64,000 bases of DNA, taken from NCBI GenBank assembly GCA_937965695.1, contig CALCKW010000012.1:124001-188000 (forward strand), in the 5' to 3' direction. Below are positions 17,700 to 27,279 of the stretch, one piece after another. The notes under the pieces were generated by a model that saw only the letters and a program-made list of their open reading frames with translations, did not search any database and was not told the origin of the DNA. The DNA comes from an uncultured Granulosicoccaceae bacterium. GTDB taxonomy: Bacteria > Pseudomonadota > Gammaproteobacteria > CALCKW01. A program made the position numbers and the translations under genes. How positions within the stretch are numbered: position 1 is the stretch's first letter; each line of letters opens with the position of its first letter.

Positions 17700-17981
17700 A
17701 GTGTGACTAACCTCTTCTCTTTCCATATAGAGCTAACTTTGTTCGTACAACTACCTTGCTAAAACAGCCTCTCAAATCTAATGGCTAATTCAGTCTAAGT
17801 AATACCTAAGCAGGGCTTTTTATACACCGTCAGACTACACTAGTTTTCTCTTTTGGATAGAGACCGCCAGACCACTTGCACCACCAACAGAGCTGGCAGG
17901 GCGGTTGATAGCAACTACTTCGCTCGCACGTCACTATCTTTGATAAAATAAATTCAACGAAATTCTACCGAGAGCACCACC

Positions 17982-18626
17982 TTGAAAAACCGAAATGCAG
18001 ACACCGTCGTTGTGCTCGACTACGAGACCACTGGCCTGTCGCCGGATCAAGGAGATAGAGGCATTGAGATCGGCGCAGTGCTTCTTGAAGCAGGCAAAGT
18101 AACTGATCGATTTCAACGGCTAATGAACCCAGGCTTTCGGGTCAGTGCATTTATTGAAGACTACACCGGAATAAGCAACAGCATGCTGCACTCAGCAGGC
18201 AATGGCGAATCCGCGACAAGGGAATTCGCGGAATTTATAGATAACCATAATTTGGTTGCTCATAACGCTTCTTTTGATCGGCGCTTTCTAGACGCAGAGA
18301 TGCAACGCGCTGCTTGCAGCTACAGTGGCACCTTTGCATGCTCGATGCTGGCAGCACGACGACTGTACACAGACGCACCCAACCACCAGCTCGGTACGCT
18401 CGTTCACCTGCGCCAGCTCGATAACGAAGGCGTGTTCCACCGCGCCTTGGCCGACGCCGAAATGACAGCACTACTGTGGCTCGATATGCTCGAAATTCTG
18501 GGCGAACGCTACCAGCTAAACCAAACAACCTTTGGAACCATGCAGCAACTCACTCGAACGGCGAAAGGCGCGGTAGAGAAGCTCTTGCACCGGCAGGCCG
18601 ATGTGCAGCGCTCTACAACCGCTTAG
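17982..18626 (+). CDS. DEDDh 3'-5' exonuclease (DnaQ/PolC epsilon-like)
   Basis: 214 residues, starting with TTG at 17982; the nearby ATG is out of frame. The DEDDh motifs are in order: DYETTG (about 13-18), the NASFD segment (about 92-96) and HRALADAEMT with its His and Asp (about 150-159). It removes nucleotides from 3' ends, either for repair or as a stand-alone proofreading subunit. It lacks the clamp-binding tail typical of DnaQ proper. It sits between the two metal-response units and is probably unrelated to them. Confidence 0.88.
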   Translation: MKNRNADTVVVLDYETTGLSPDQGDRGIEIGAVLLEAGKVTDRFQRLMNPGFRVSAFIEDYTGISNSMLHSAGNGESATREFAEFIDNHNLVAHNASFDRRFLDAEMQRAACSYSGTFACSMLAARRLYTDAPNHQLGTLVHLRQLDNEGVFHRALADAEMTALLWLDMLEILGERYQLNQTTFGTMQQLTRTAKGAVEKLLHRQADVQRSTTA

Positions 18627-18680
18627 CCAGTGCTTTTACCGGACAGAAGGGCATTTTAAATCGAATTCAATCCCACCTTA

Positions 18681-18711
18681 TTGACATTCCAGTCACTGGA
18701 ACCTCCATACT
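18681..18711 (+). promoter_or_regulatory. CueR-type promoter/operator of copA
   Basis: The -35 TTGACA (18681-18686) and -10 CATACT (18706-18711) are 19 bp apart. The spacer holds a perfect 15-bp palindrome, TTCCAGT-C-ACTGGAA (18687-18701), close to known CueR operators. The CueR encoded downstream of copA is the obvious ligand. Confidence 0.88.
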
Positions 18712-18739
18712 AAGCACCTGACATATCGGGGTTGCTGTG

Positions 18740-21217
18740 ATGGCCGAAGACTTTCAACTAAATTTACGCATTACTGGGATGAGCTGCGGTGCTTGCTCGG
18801 CTCGCGTACAAGACCTATTAAGCAAGCAACCTCATGTGTCTCAGCCCAACGTTAATTTAGCTGCTGAGTCAGCCACACTGTGCCTGCAACACGGTCAGCC
18901 TTTGCGCCCCATTGTCGATGCGATAGAAAAAGAAGGATTTGCCGTAGAGCAACAACAGATAACATTTACTGTCGAAGGCATGAGTTGCGCAGCGTGCTCG
19001 TCTTCGGTGGAAAGAATGTTCTATGCGCAGCCTGGTGTTATTGACGCGCAGGTAAACTTAGCCACAGAGACCGCTCAGGTACAGGTAACAACCGGATCAA
19101 CTAACGCGCATAAATTAGCCAAAGCCCTCACTGCAGCTGGTTACCCGTCTAGCGCAAAACAACCACAGACTACTCTCAACAACCGCCGAGAAGCAGAAGC
19201 CAAAACCTTATACCGTCGTTTACTCATCGCCGCATTACTGGCTTTTCCTGTGTTTATCCTTGCTATGGGCAGCCATTTAATCCCTAGCATTGCCGCATGG
19301 ATTGAGACCACACTTGGCACTCAGAACAGCTTTTATATCCAGTTTATTTTGACCACTTTAATCATGCTCGGCCCTGGCTTGTCGTTTTATAAAAAAGGTT
19401 TTGCCAATTTATGGCGCCGAAACCCGGATATGAATTCACTGGTCGCAATCGGTACAAGCGCTGCCTGGCTTTTGTCCAGCATCGCCACTTTTTTCCCTAA
19501 TATCTTGATACATGCCGAGCACTCCATATATTTTGAGGCAGCGGCTGTCATCGTGCCGCTCATATTATTGGGCAGGTATTTGGAAGCGCACGCTAAAGGC
19601 CGCACAGGTGATGCTATTCGGCAGCTACTCAAGCTGCAAACAAATACAGCAACCGTACAACTCAAAAACGGAGAATTCGCCGAGCAGTCTATTGAACAAA
19701 TTACCGTCGGCGATGTGTTGATGGTGCGACCAGGCGAACGCTTCTCTGCTGATGGCACGGTAGTGACAGGCCGTAGTTGGGTAGATGAGTCGATGATCTC
19801 AGGTGAGCCTCTACCCATTGAGAAAGAACCAGGGGACTCGGTTACCGGAGGGACAATCAACCGCAATGGGAACCTCACATTTCGCGCTACTCGAGTAGGT
19901 TCTGACACCCTACTAGCTCATATCATTTCATTAGTAGAACAAGCCCAAGGCGCTAGACTCCCGGTGCAGGATTTAGTTGATCGCATCACACGATGGTTTG
20001 TACCCGTCGTTATAGGTTTGGCGTTGCTGGCCGTTTTAATATGGCTTTTGGTTGGCCCAGCACCCGTCATTCAGCACGCATTAATTGCGGGGGTAACCGT
20101 GCTCATTATTGCCTGCCCTTGCGCAATGGGACTAGCCACCCCTACCTCCATAATGGTTGGCACAGGGCGGGCGGCTTCTTTGGGCGTTCTATTTAGACGA
20201 GGAGACGCTCTTCAACGGTTACATCAGAGCACACTTATCGCATTCGACAAAACAGGCACCCTGACCGAAGGTCAACCAAAACTCATTGAGACAAAATGTA
20301 TCAATGCCGATGAGAGGGACATACTACGCTTAGTGGCCAGTGCTGAATCCCTATCCGAACACCCGATTGCTGGCGCAATTGTGGCAGCTGCACGCAAGCG
20401 TAACATCGTACTTTCTGTCGCAACAGACTTTCTGGCACTGCCAGGGTTTGGACTGCAGGCAAAAGTGGAGGGCACTGCACTTATAGTGGGCACAGATCGT
20501 CTTATGGCGCAGAGCGGGATAGACACTTCCCCCCTGAAAAAAACGGTAGCCTCTTGGGCTGAAAAAGGCTATACGCCCCTCTATGTTGCGGGTGACGGAC
20601 ATTTGAAAGCTGCAATAGCCGTTGCTGATCCCTTAAAAAAATCGTCGAAAACCGCGATACGCACGTTACTAAAACAAGGCTTAAGGGTTGCGTTGATCAG
20701 TGGAGACAGTCGTGCGACCAGTGAAGCCATTGCAAGCCGTCTCGGCATTGATACGGTTATCGCTGAGGTTCTACCCGATGGAAAAGTAGAAGCGCTTAAA
20801 AAGTTACGTGGAGACAATACCATACTTGCATTTGTAGGTGATGGTATTAACGACGCACCAGCTCTCGCTAGCGCAGATGTTGGCATCGCGCTAGGAACGG
20901 GAACGGACGTCGCCATAGAGAGCGCAGACGTGGTGCTAATGTCAGGGGATTTGAACGGCGTTGTGAATGCATTCGAAATCAGTCGCCGAACACTCCAGAA
21001 TATTCACCAAAATCTTTTCTGGGCTTTTGCCTATAACGTCTTTCTCATTCCTGTCGCTGCTGGGGTGCTCTATCCTATTAACGGTACAGTACTCTCCCCC
21101 GTTCTCGCCGCAGCGGCGATGGCATTGTCTAGTGTTTTTGTATTATTGAATGCTCTGCGACTACATAACGTACAAACACACTTTAAACACTCATTAAAAA
21201 CAACAGGTGTGTCATGA
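18740..21217 (+). CDS. copA: Cu(I)-exporting P1B-type ATPase CopA
   Basis: About 825 residues; the ATG at 18740 is preferred to the adjacent GTG at 18737. Two N-terminal HMA domains carry GMSCGACS (about 13) and GMSCAACS (about 81). Eight membrane helices follow, with the transport CPC in IIACPCAMG, the phosphorylation motif DKTGT and the hinge GDGINDAPAL. It exports Cu(I), and possibly Ag(I), from cytoplasm to periplasm. It is preceded by a CueR-type promoter and overlaps cueR by 4 bp, so the two form one copper-induced operon. Confidence 0.96.
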   Translation: MAEDFQLNLRITGMSCGACSARVQDLLSKQPHVSQPNVNLAAESATLCLQHGQPLRPIVDAIEKEGFAVEQQQITFTVEGMSCAACSSSVERMFYAQPGVIDAQVNLATETAQVQVTTGSTNAHKLAKALTAAGYPSSAKQPQTTLNNRREAEAKTLYRRLLIAALLAFPVFILAMGSHLIPSIAAWIETTLGTQNSFYIQFILTTLIMLGPGLSFYKKGFANLWRRNPDMNSLVAIGTSAAWLLSSIATFFPNILIHAEHSIYFEAAAVIVPLILLGRYLEAHAKGRTGDAIRQLLKLQTNTATVQLKNGEFAEQSIEQITVGDVLMVRPGERFSADGTVVTGRSWVDESMISGEPLPIEKEPGDSVTGGTINRNGNLTFRATRVGSDTLLAHIISLVEQAQGARLPVQDLVDRITRWFVPVVIGLALLAVLIWLLVGPAPVIQHALIAGVTVLIIACPCAMGLATPTSIMVGTGRAASLGVLFRRGDALQRLHQSTLIAFDKTGTLTEGQPKLIETKCINADERDILRLVASAESLSEHPIAGAIVAAARKRNIVLSVATDFLALPGFGLQAKVEGTALIVGTDRLMAQSGIDTSPLKKTVASWAEKGYTPLYVAGDGHLKAAIAVADPLKKSSKTAIRTLLKQGLRVALISGDSRATSEAIASRLGIDTVIAEVLPDGKVEALKKLRGDNTILAFVGDGINDAPALASADVGIALGTGTDVAIESADVVLMSGDLNGVVNAFEISRRTLQNIHQNLFWAFAYNVFLIPVAAGVLYPINGTVLSPVLAAAAMALSSVFVLLNALRLHNVQTHFKHSLKTTGVS

Positions 21218-21621
21218 ATATCGGAGAAATTGCTAAACGTTCGAACTTACCCACTAAGACGATACGCTACTATGAAGAGATCTCACTTATCCAGCCAAAA
21301 CGCGATGCCAACGGTTATCGAAACTTTGAAGAAACAGACTTACATAAGCTAGTATTTTTAGCCCGTGCTCGTTCGCTGGGATTTAATATAGAAGACTGTC
21401 GTCATTTGCTCGCTTTGTTTGAAGACAAAAGCCGTGCTAGCAGTGATGTAAAAAAACTGGCGTTGTCACACTTAGAGCGCATTGATCAAAAGTTGGCAGA
21501 ACTGCAAAGCATGCGAGAGTCACTGTCCAACCTAGTGCAGACCTGCGCCGGCGACAGCAGACCTGATTGCCCTATACTCAACGACCTTGCGCACATGGCG
21601 CCGCCAATAGTGCAACCCTAA
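21214..21621 (+). CDS. cueR: Copper-responsive MerR-family regulator CueR
   Basis: 135 residues. The winged helix has KTIRYYEEISLI (about 15-26). The metal loop is CAGDSRPDC, with Cys111 and Cys119 seven residues apart as in CueR. Ser77 replaces the Cys of divalent-metal sensors, which marks the Cu(I)/Ag(I)/Au(I) class. It activates copA through the 19-bp-spaced promoter at 18681-18711. Its start overlaps the copA stop (ATGA), giving autoregulation through the operon. Confidence 0.95.
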   Translation: MNIGEIAKRSNLPTKTIRYYEEISLIQPKRDANGYRNFEETDLHKLVFLARARSLGFNIEDCRHLLALFEDKSRASSDVKKLALSHLERIDQKLAELQSMRESLSNLVQTCAGDSRPDCPILNDLAHMAPPIVQP

Positions 21622-21632
21622 ATGGCATAGGG

Positions 21633-22172
21633 TCAGAATGCTTGGTGTAAAAATATACCGTACTTAGCGGCTTCATATTCAACGCCACTCTCGCTTTCCA
21701 GTGGCATATAGTGCTGCCTTACTTGAAGCTCGAGCCCTGGCTTTATCTCAAGACCAACAAAGGCAAATGCGCCAGCTGACGGTTCAATTTCTGTTCTTAA
21801 GCCGTCGAAATCAACGACTTTACTGTCAAATTGAAACATGCCGCCTCCACCCAACACTAAGGGCCCAAAATGGGCACCCAAACTCGCTTCTACAAACGCT
21901 CCTTTGCTTCGACCTTTACCCGATTTATCCAACTGATATCGATATCCCAGTGAAAAATTACTGGTGTATCGATAGCTTCGACCGTGAAACCAAGTACAGC
22001 CTAGCATCGCTATCGCTCCAGAATCGGCCGCGTAGTCTTCTCCGTCTGGGTTCTCAGCGACGATTTCTCCATCGAACCAAGACCCAAAAGTCGTGCTGTC
22101 TTTACAGTTTTTAGCCTGCGCAGTATTGACCGCAAAAACTGTCAAAATAGCCACAACAACCTTCACATTCAC
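21633..22172 (-). CDS. Outer-membrane beta-barrel-like secreted protein
   Basis: About 179 residues from the GTG at 22172, which follows GGGAG at 7 nt and gives a clean signal peptide ending in NTAQA. The ATG at 22193 has no ribosome site. The mature part alternates polar and hydrophobic residues in strands with Gly-rich turns (LVLGGGGMFQF) and ends in Phe, as outer-membrane barrels do. The family is not recognised. It converges with cueR, 11 bp away; a role in copper response is not shown. Confidence 0.6.
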   Translation of the reverse strand: MNVKVVVAILTVFAVNTAQAKNCKDSTTFGSWFDGEIVAENPDGEDYAADSGAIAMLGCTWFHGRSYRYTSNFSLGYRYQLDKSGKGRSKGAFVEASLGAHFGPLVLGGGGMFQFDSKVVDFDGLRTEIEPSAGAFAFVGLEIKPGLELQVRQHYMPLESESGVEYEAAKYGIFLHQAF

Positions 22173-22259
22173 GAACGAGCTCCCAAATAACATCAGTGTC
22201 CAACACAGTTCTTACATTCAAACTTAAAGCCAAATAGGCTGCTATGACAAAGCGTAGCA

Positions 22260-22886
22260 TCATTTGTCACCTAATAGGCGCAGGCCCTGAGGAGTTTCGA
22301 TTTGTGCTTGGATATAACCCCTTTCTTCTGCAGGCAACCCATGCACCAATAATTGACCTTTAAATTTTTGTTTTTCCAAAAATGCATTGAGTTGACCCAC
22401 GTGAGGGCTGTACACCTCTAAGCATTTTAATCGGCAACCCGATTCCTCCATTGCGTTTGCAGGGTGTGCGTCTTGCCACTGGATCAACCCTGGTGCCGTT
22501 CCGTCCAATACAAGCTCGCCATCAGAAGTGATAGTGATTAGCCATCGCAAATCCCCTCTCGACATCGGTTCAATAACCCCATGATCAATCGGAGAAGAAG
22601 CGACTGCATACTCGATATTTTTAGTTTGTACAACCCAAGTAGCAAGCGACGGCTGGGAATCGTTAGCCAAACAATCAAGGGCAAACCAGCGCGCCCTGTC
22701 AGGCGGGTTCATTCCTGGATCAATTGAAATCACCTCTAAGTAGAGGTCTTCACCTAGCTTTAGCAGTTTATTGTGCGTCCCCATGCGCAAATGCTGCCCA
22801 CCATTTTGCAGCTGAACCCCCAAGGCCGTTTCAACATATTCAACCCCTGCTTCTAGCGACGCTGCTGTAACCACTAAGTGATCAAT
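22260..22886 (-). CDS. Glyoxalase-like (VOC) domain protein
   Basis: About 208 residues if it starts with ATT at 22886, which restores the family N-terminus MDHLVVTAA. The first standard start, GTG at 22874, would cut off the first strand. The fold is the two-module glyoxalase-like domain (PF13468 type): a GTHNKLLKLGEDLYLEV segment near residues 36-52 and a second module ending in QAQIETPQGLRLL. The reaction is unknown. It has no clear operon partner; a 690-bp spacer lies upstream. Confidence 0.75.
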   Translation of the reverse strand: MDHLVVTAASLEAGVEYVETALGVQLQNGGQHLRMGTHNKLLKLGEDLYLEVISIDPGMNPPDRARWFALDCLANDSQPSLATWVVQTKNIEYAVASSPIDHGVIEPMSRGDLRWLITITSDGELVLDGTAPGLIQWQDAHPANAMEESGCRLKCLEVYSPHVGQLNAFLEKQKFKGQLLVHGLPAEERGYIQAQIETPQGLRLLGDK

Positions 22887-23575
22887 GCATGTATTTTCGT
22901 TAATAGTAATAACCGTCTACCTCAGTGAATCCGGACTTTGCTTCTCTCGCAAGAGCGTAAAAAATATTAGGGAGACTCAGATTAAGTCCGGTCAGTGATG
23001 TCGGCATGAAAAATTTGGATCCAGAAAACCGCGAATCGACGGCAATAGTGGTGCTATTGACAAGATTCACAACGCGGCTGGGCCGAATTTAGCGCATCGA
23101 CGGCGCGAGCATGACTTGATCTGAGTTTCCCTAGGTAGTACTAAACAAGCACACCCTATTTTCTATGTATAGGCCATATATCTGCTACCTAAAACTCAAA
23201 ACGGCAAAAAAAGATTTTCAAAAAAACACCGACTCATCGGATTAATTTTTCCAACTTCAGGCCATGTCTCATCCATAAAAATGACGATGTGCACATTTAC
23301 GTGCATATCGCGCTTAAAAAAACGAGAGTCTTTTAACTACATGGCCAAAGAACAGCTACGCTTAATGAAAGATTGTGAATCTATTCGCTGAGCAAAGCAT
23401 TTTTAAGAAGTTTGTAGACGTCCAACTCGTTGGGCTCTGGATATCTGGTTAACTAAACCGGAACTCCTGAAACTACGTCTGGTGATGTTCGATCACCCGA
23501 ACGATGAATAGCGTTCGACCAAAATCGTCTTACGTGCAGCAAAGCTGTTCAAGACATCGAATATTAAGGTGAAAA
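22887..23575. other. AT-rich intergenic region without recognised genes
   Basis: About 690 bp, richer in A and T runs than its surroundings. Short frames are broken by stops and have no ribosome sites. I see no terminator, long repeat or RNA fold that I can name. It must contain the promoter of the glycosyltransferase at 23576. Confidence 0.5.
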
Positions 23576-25129
23576 ATGCTCACATCTAACGTTATGTACA
23601 CTCAGAATCACAACCGATCTAGTAATCCGCAGACAGAAGAAACTAATTTCTTGCTCTATGCCTTAGTCTTCTTGGCGACTTTAGCCGCTAGCCTGTGCAT
23701 TGCTATCCTATTGCCGCGCTACGGATTCGCCGGAAAATTTGGCGGGGCGGGTCACGACGGATACCTAGAGCTCGCTCGCAGTCTCTACAACGGTGAAGGC
23801 TACCGGTTCAGCACAGAAGGCAGCACCGTTTTTCATCGAGCGCCGCTATATCCAGCGCTACTGGTGCCACTGATGGGTTTTTCTGAGCCATTGCTCAAAA
23901 CAGGTGTCGCTGTACTGAACAGCCTTTTCTTGCTCACGGCCTGTATTTATACTCGCAGAATCTGCAAATTGCTCTTCCCGCAAGCAATCGTAGGCACCAT
24001 AGCCATGGCGCTGTTGGTCTGCAATCCTTGGGTTCTTCGACTTGTCAGTTCTCCACTCGGTGCAATCATGCAAATGGCTTTCTATACGGCTATTTGTTTT
24101 TATCTTTTGCAGTTCTGCGAAAATTTTCGGCAGTACAACCAACTTTCTTCTGCCCACCTATTTAAGAAATTTGCACAGATCACAGCCTTGACGACAGCAA
24201 TTTGCTTTGCGCACGGTACCGGTGTTTACGTGTGTTCGGCTATGTTTTTTCTTAGCACCCTAGCAATGCTGCTAGCTCGCCAGTGGAAAATGTTAAGCTT
24301 TTTGGTCATGACTGCGGCGCTAACGTTAACGGCACTCAGCCCGTGGGCCACTCGAAACGCGGCGGGACTAGATCGAGCGGAGTTGTCAACCAGTGGTGCC
24401 GGGTTCACTTACTTTTTGGGCAATAGTTACTGGGGAATCGGCATTGGTGACTACCGTGAAGATCAAACCACTGAGCTAAACGCGTTGCGCATGGGAGGCA
24501 TTGAAAATCCCGAGCTATCGATGATTGAGTATTGGGGTGTAACTGATGCAAGCGTGGACAACCAACTGCGCAAATCAATGATAGAACACGCGAGCAATAA
24601 CCCCACACAAGTGCTGCAAAAGTCGATGCTCAATTTTTTCGACATATTTTTTCCTATCACTCACACAGTATTTTGTGCAACAGGCAGTTTCAGTTCTTAT
24701 TGCGCAGAAAGCACAAACAACTACCAAATCGCCACCCGTGCCGCACGCAGTTTTCTGATGTTAATCATTATTGGTTTAGCGATTAGTTACTTGCTCAGCT
24801 ATCATAAACACAAGCCTGTATTAGCATGGATTGCCATGGCAAGTGCTTTATTATCCGTCGCTCCATACCTACCTATTGCTACTTATACCCACCACGGCAT
24901 TTACTCGTTGGGCGCGTTACCTATTCTCTGTTCACTAGCGGCAGCAGCACTCTATCGTCTGCGCATACAAAAGGCACTGGTATCCGATGTCGCCAACCCC
25001 GAAGAAACTTGGCTAAAAGCATCAGAGCTAGAATTTATCCCTGGACTAGTGAATCCAAAAAAACAGATCCCCAAAGCGACTGCAAAAAATAATCGTTTGG
25101 ATACCGTGGAAATTGACTACATCATTTAA
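23576..25129 (+). CDS. GT-C type membrane glycosyltransferase (family 39/83-like)
   Basis: 517 residues with about 10-12 membrane helices. The first periplasmic loop has the GT-C pattern: GHDGYLELARSLYNGEGY followed by HRAPLYPALL (about 60-105), where the Asp is the likely catalytic residue. Such enzymes transfer a sugar from a polyprenyl-phosphate donor to lipid A, glycans or proteins in the periplasm. A ribosome site AAGG precedes the ATG at 6 nt. The acceptor is unknown and no other sugar gene is adjacent. Confidence 0.78.
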   Translation: MLTSNVMYTQNHNRSSNPQTEETNFLLYALVFLATLAASLCIAILLPRYGFAGKFGGAGHDGYLELARSLYNGEGYRFSTEGSTVFHRAPLYPALLVPLMGFSEPLLKTGVAVLNSLFLLTACIYTRRICKLLFPQAIVGTIAMALLVCNPWVLRLVSSPLGAIMQMAFYTAICFYLLQFCENFRQYNQLSSAHLFKKFAQITALTTAICFAHGTGVYVCSAMFFLSTLAMLLARQWKMLSFLVMTAALTLTALSPWATRNAAGLDRAELSTSGAGFTYFLGNSYWGIGIGDYREDQTTELNALRMGGIENPELSMIEYWGVTDASVDNQLRKSMIEHASNNPTQVLQKSMLNFFDIFFPITHTVFCATGSFSSYCAESTNNYQIATRAARSFLMLIIIGLAISYLLSYHKHKPVLAWIAMASALLSVAPYLPIATYTHHGIYSLGALPILCSLAAAALYRLRIQKALVSDVANPEETWLKASELEFIPGLVNPKKQIPKATAKNNRLDTVEIDYII

Positions 25130-25166
25130 ACAGTGCAAGTTTTTTAGAGTTTGAACAAAAACGAAG

Positions 25167-26045
25167 TTACTCATTCTCTACGGGCAATATCTGCCAGCCG
25201 CCTTTTCGCCTTAGAAACAACTTTGGCGATATAGGGTACGCCGATTGCCGAGCGACTTTAGCGGCTGTAGCGCGCATAAAATCGATATTCTTGTTATTAC
25301 TACCTGTCACCATCAACACGTCGCGCGCAGGCAGTGCAACAACAATTTCACCGTCTACTTTTAGCGCCGGGCTCTGCCAAATGTCGTCAATTAGCATTAA
25401 ACTTGCCTCGTAAAATCCGTCGAGTTCAAATAAATACAGGCCCTTATTCTCACGCGTTTGAACGCCGGTTAATCGTCTGCCTAAGTTTGCAACAGCATGT
25501 TTGCGCAGTAACTCAGGTTGTAAGCCCAAGGATAGTATTGATTTCCGATCTAAGAGTCGCACGCTGCGTTGATTGTCTTGCACATAAATAACAACCAACT
25601 CATCGTTAAGAGGTTCAAAATATAATATGTTTCCGTCTGCTCCACCGCCAGACAATTGTAAAGAACTGTTTGAATCACCGATGTAGTCCTTGCCTTTAAC
25701 GACAGCGACTACCTGATCAATTCGTAGCTCAGTGTTTGTTTCGTTCTCAATGACGTGACTAATGCTACTGATAGTTTCTTCAAGTATCGCGTTCAATTGC
25801 GACGGATCACGTTGATACGCTGCATAAGCGTTACCCAGGTAAATCGAAAAATCTGACCCGTTGGGACTTATCAGCGTCATCTCCAATCCGGTTTTCTTTT
25901 CGACGCTGAAACCAACAGCGCGTTGTTCTAAGCGCTCAAGGTATGCATCGCTAAATGCCGACGGATCTAGCAGCGGCTGTTTTGCGGTACTAGCACAGGC
26001 GTTCAAAAGGGCGAGTAACAAAAAGCTCTGCAGTATTCTGTACAT
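25167..26045 (-). CDS. DUF1444-family lipoprotein
   Basis: About 292 residues from the ATG at 26045 (AGGAG ribosome site, 5 nt spacing); a longer frame to 26117 adds no sensible leader. The signal peptide ends in a lipobox LLNAC. The body has the DUF1444 pattern: VVAVVKGKDYIG (about 135-146), VIYVQDNQRSVRLL, LYLFELDGFYEASLML and DVLMVTGSNN. The function of this family is not known. The lipid anchor would place it in the envelope. It is a single gene, and the esterase upstream ends 100 bp away. Confidence 0.75.
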   Translation of the reverse strand: MYRILQSFLLLALLNACASTAKQPLLDPSAFSDAYLERLEQRAVGFSVEKKTGLEMTLISPNGSDFSIYLGNAYAAYQRDPSQLNAILEETISSISHVIENETNTELRIDQVVAVVKGKDYIGDSNSSLQLSGGGADGNILYFEPLNDELVVIYVQDNQRSVRLLDRKSILSLGLQPELLRKHAVANLGRRLTGVQTRENKGLYLFELDGFYEASLMLIDDIWQSPALKVDGEIVVALPARDVLMVTGSNNKNIDFMRATAAKVARQSAYPISPKLFLRRKGGWQILPVENE

Positions 26046-26145
26046 TAATTCTCCTGACACGATTATTTTCAAATCGGATGAGATCGAGATAAACGAATGC
26101 ACGCGTCTGATTGCCATTCATTACGATCAATGGGGAAATTTAACT

Positions 26146-27075
26146 TCACGACAGACACATATTTGTAATTGCCGTGCAAATACGATCAAAACTTTCACGC
26201 ACGCGCTGCACACTTCCACGTCCGCGCAGATATCCATGCACCAAGCCCTTTTCTTCAATACTTTCAGCGCTAACGCCTGCTTCTATGAGCTTTTTACAAT
26301 ACACTTCGCCATCGTCACAAAGTGGATCGCATTCTGCTGTGAATACAACCGTCTTTGGCAAACCTGAAAAATCGGTGTCCCATAACGGCGCATATCGCGG
26401 GTCGTCTGTGTAGTTTTCGCTACTGGCTGTGCCGAGTCTCATTTGCTCATAAAAGATAATCTCTCGCGTACTGAGCATCGGTGCATCGCTATGGCGAACA
26501 TAAGAGCCTTTTGTGCGATCTCCACCCAGTCCGGGATAAATCAACACTTGGCCCACCGGAGCATTGATATCGCCACGACTACTGTGCGCCACTGCTGCAG
26601 CGAGGTTTCCGCCAGCACTGTCACCGCACAAAATCAAAGGCAAGTTGTAGTTTTTCGTCACCCAACGATAGGCTGTCATCGCGTCATCATAAGCCGCCGG
26701 ATGCGGATGCTCAGGGCATAGCCGATAATCTGCGCTAATAACAGTGCAACCTGTACGACAGCACAACTCGGCGCAAACGTCATCGTGGCTCTGCAGTCCT
26801 CCAACGACAAAGCCACCACCGTGAAAGTACAGCAGCACGCTTTGCGCAGCACTTGCACTCGTGTAGACGCGGACAGGTACGCCATCAGCAGCCTGATCTT
26901 TTGCCATCACACCTTGCGGAAGCCCGGCAAAAAACTCACGACACATCGCGTCGTAAATTTCGCGCTGACGTTCTACGCTCGCATCGATAGTGTCTGGTGG
27001 GTAATAGTCGTTGGTGCGGCGAATAAAAGCCCATGTCTCTGCATCAATAATCTGTTCATAGTCAGGTTTGCTCAC
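26146..27075 (-). CDS. Alpha/beta hydrolase, HSL-type esterase
   Basis: 309 residues. The oxyanion-hole motif HGGG (about 81-84) and the nucleophile GDSAGG (about 149-154) define the hormone-sensitive-lipase family. The catalytic Asp is probably in AECDPLCDDG (about 247-256) and the His in LVHGY (about 278-282). It has no signal peptide, so it is a cytoplasmic carboxylesterase for short acyl esters. Substrate and pathway are unknown. Confidence 0.9.
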   Translation of the reverse strand: MSKPDYEQIIDAETWAFIRRTNDYYPPDTIDASVERQREIYDAMCREFFAGLPQGVMAKDQAADGVPVRVYTSASAAQSVLLYFHGGGFVVGGLQSHDDVCAELCCRTGCTVISADYRLCPEHPHPAAYDDAMTAYRWVTKNYNLPLILCGDSAGGNLAAAVAHSSRGDINAPVGQVLIYPGLGGDRTKGSYVRHSDAPMLSTREIIFYEQMRLGTASSENYTDDPRYAPLWDTDFSGLPKTVVFTAECDPLCDDGEVYCKKLIEAGVSAESIEEKGLVHGYLRGRGSVQRVRESFDRICTAITNMCLS

Positions 27076-27279
27076 AACGATTCCCTTTCAGAGCTGGCCC
27101 AGTTAGTTGCAGCCAAAGATAAGGTTAGAAGGTGGGACAAAATTAAGATCAGACACCACCCGAACAGCTGATTATATAGGCTAATATGCACAGCCTAATG
27201 CGAAAGTAAGTCCACCAGCCAACACAAGCAGCCACGCGCACAGCACCCAAGTGGCTATAGCTTTAAAAAGAGGATAAAA

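Noticed and set aside
25861..26367. 168-residue plus-strand frame across the DUF1444 and esterase junction
   Set aside because: It lies mostly antisense to two well-supported genes and has no recognisable protein features.
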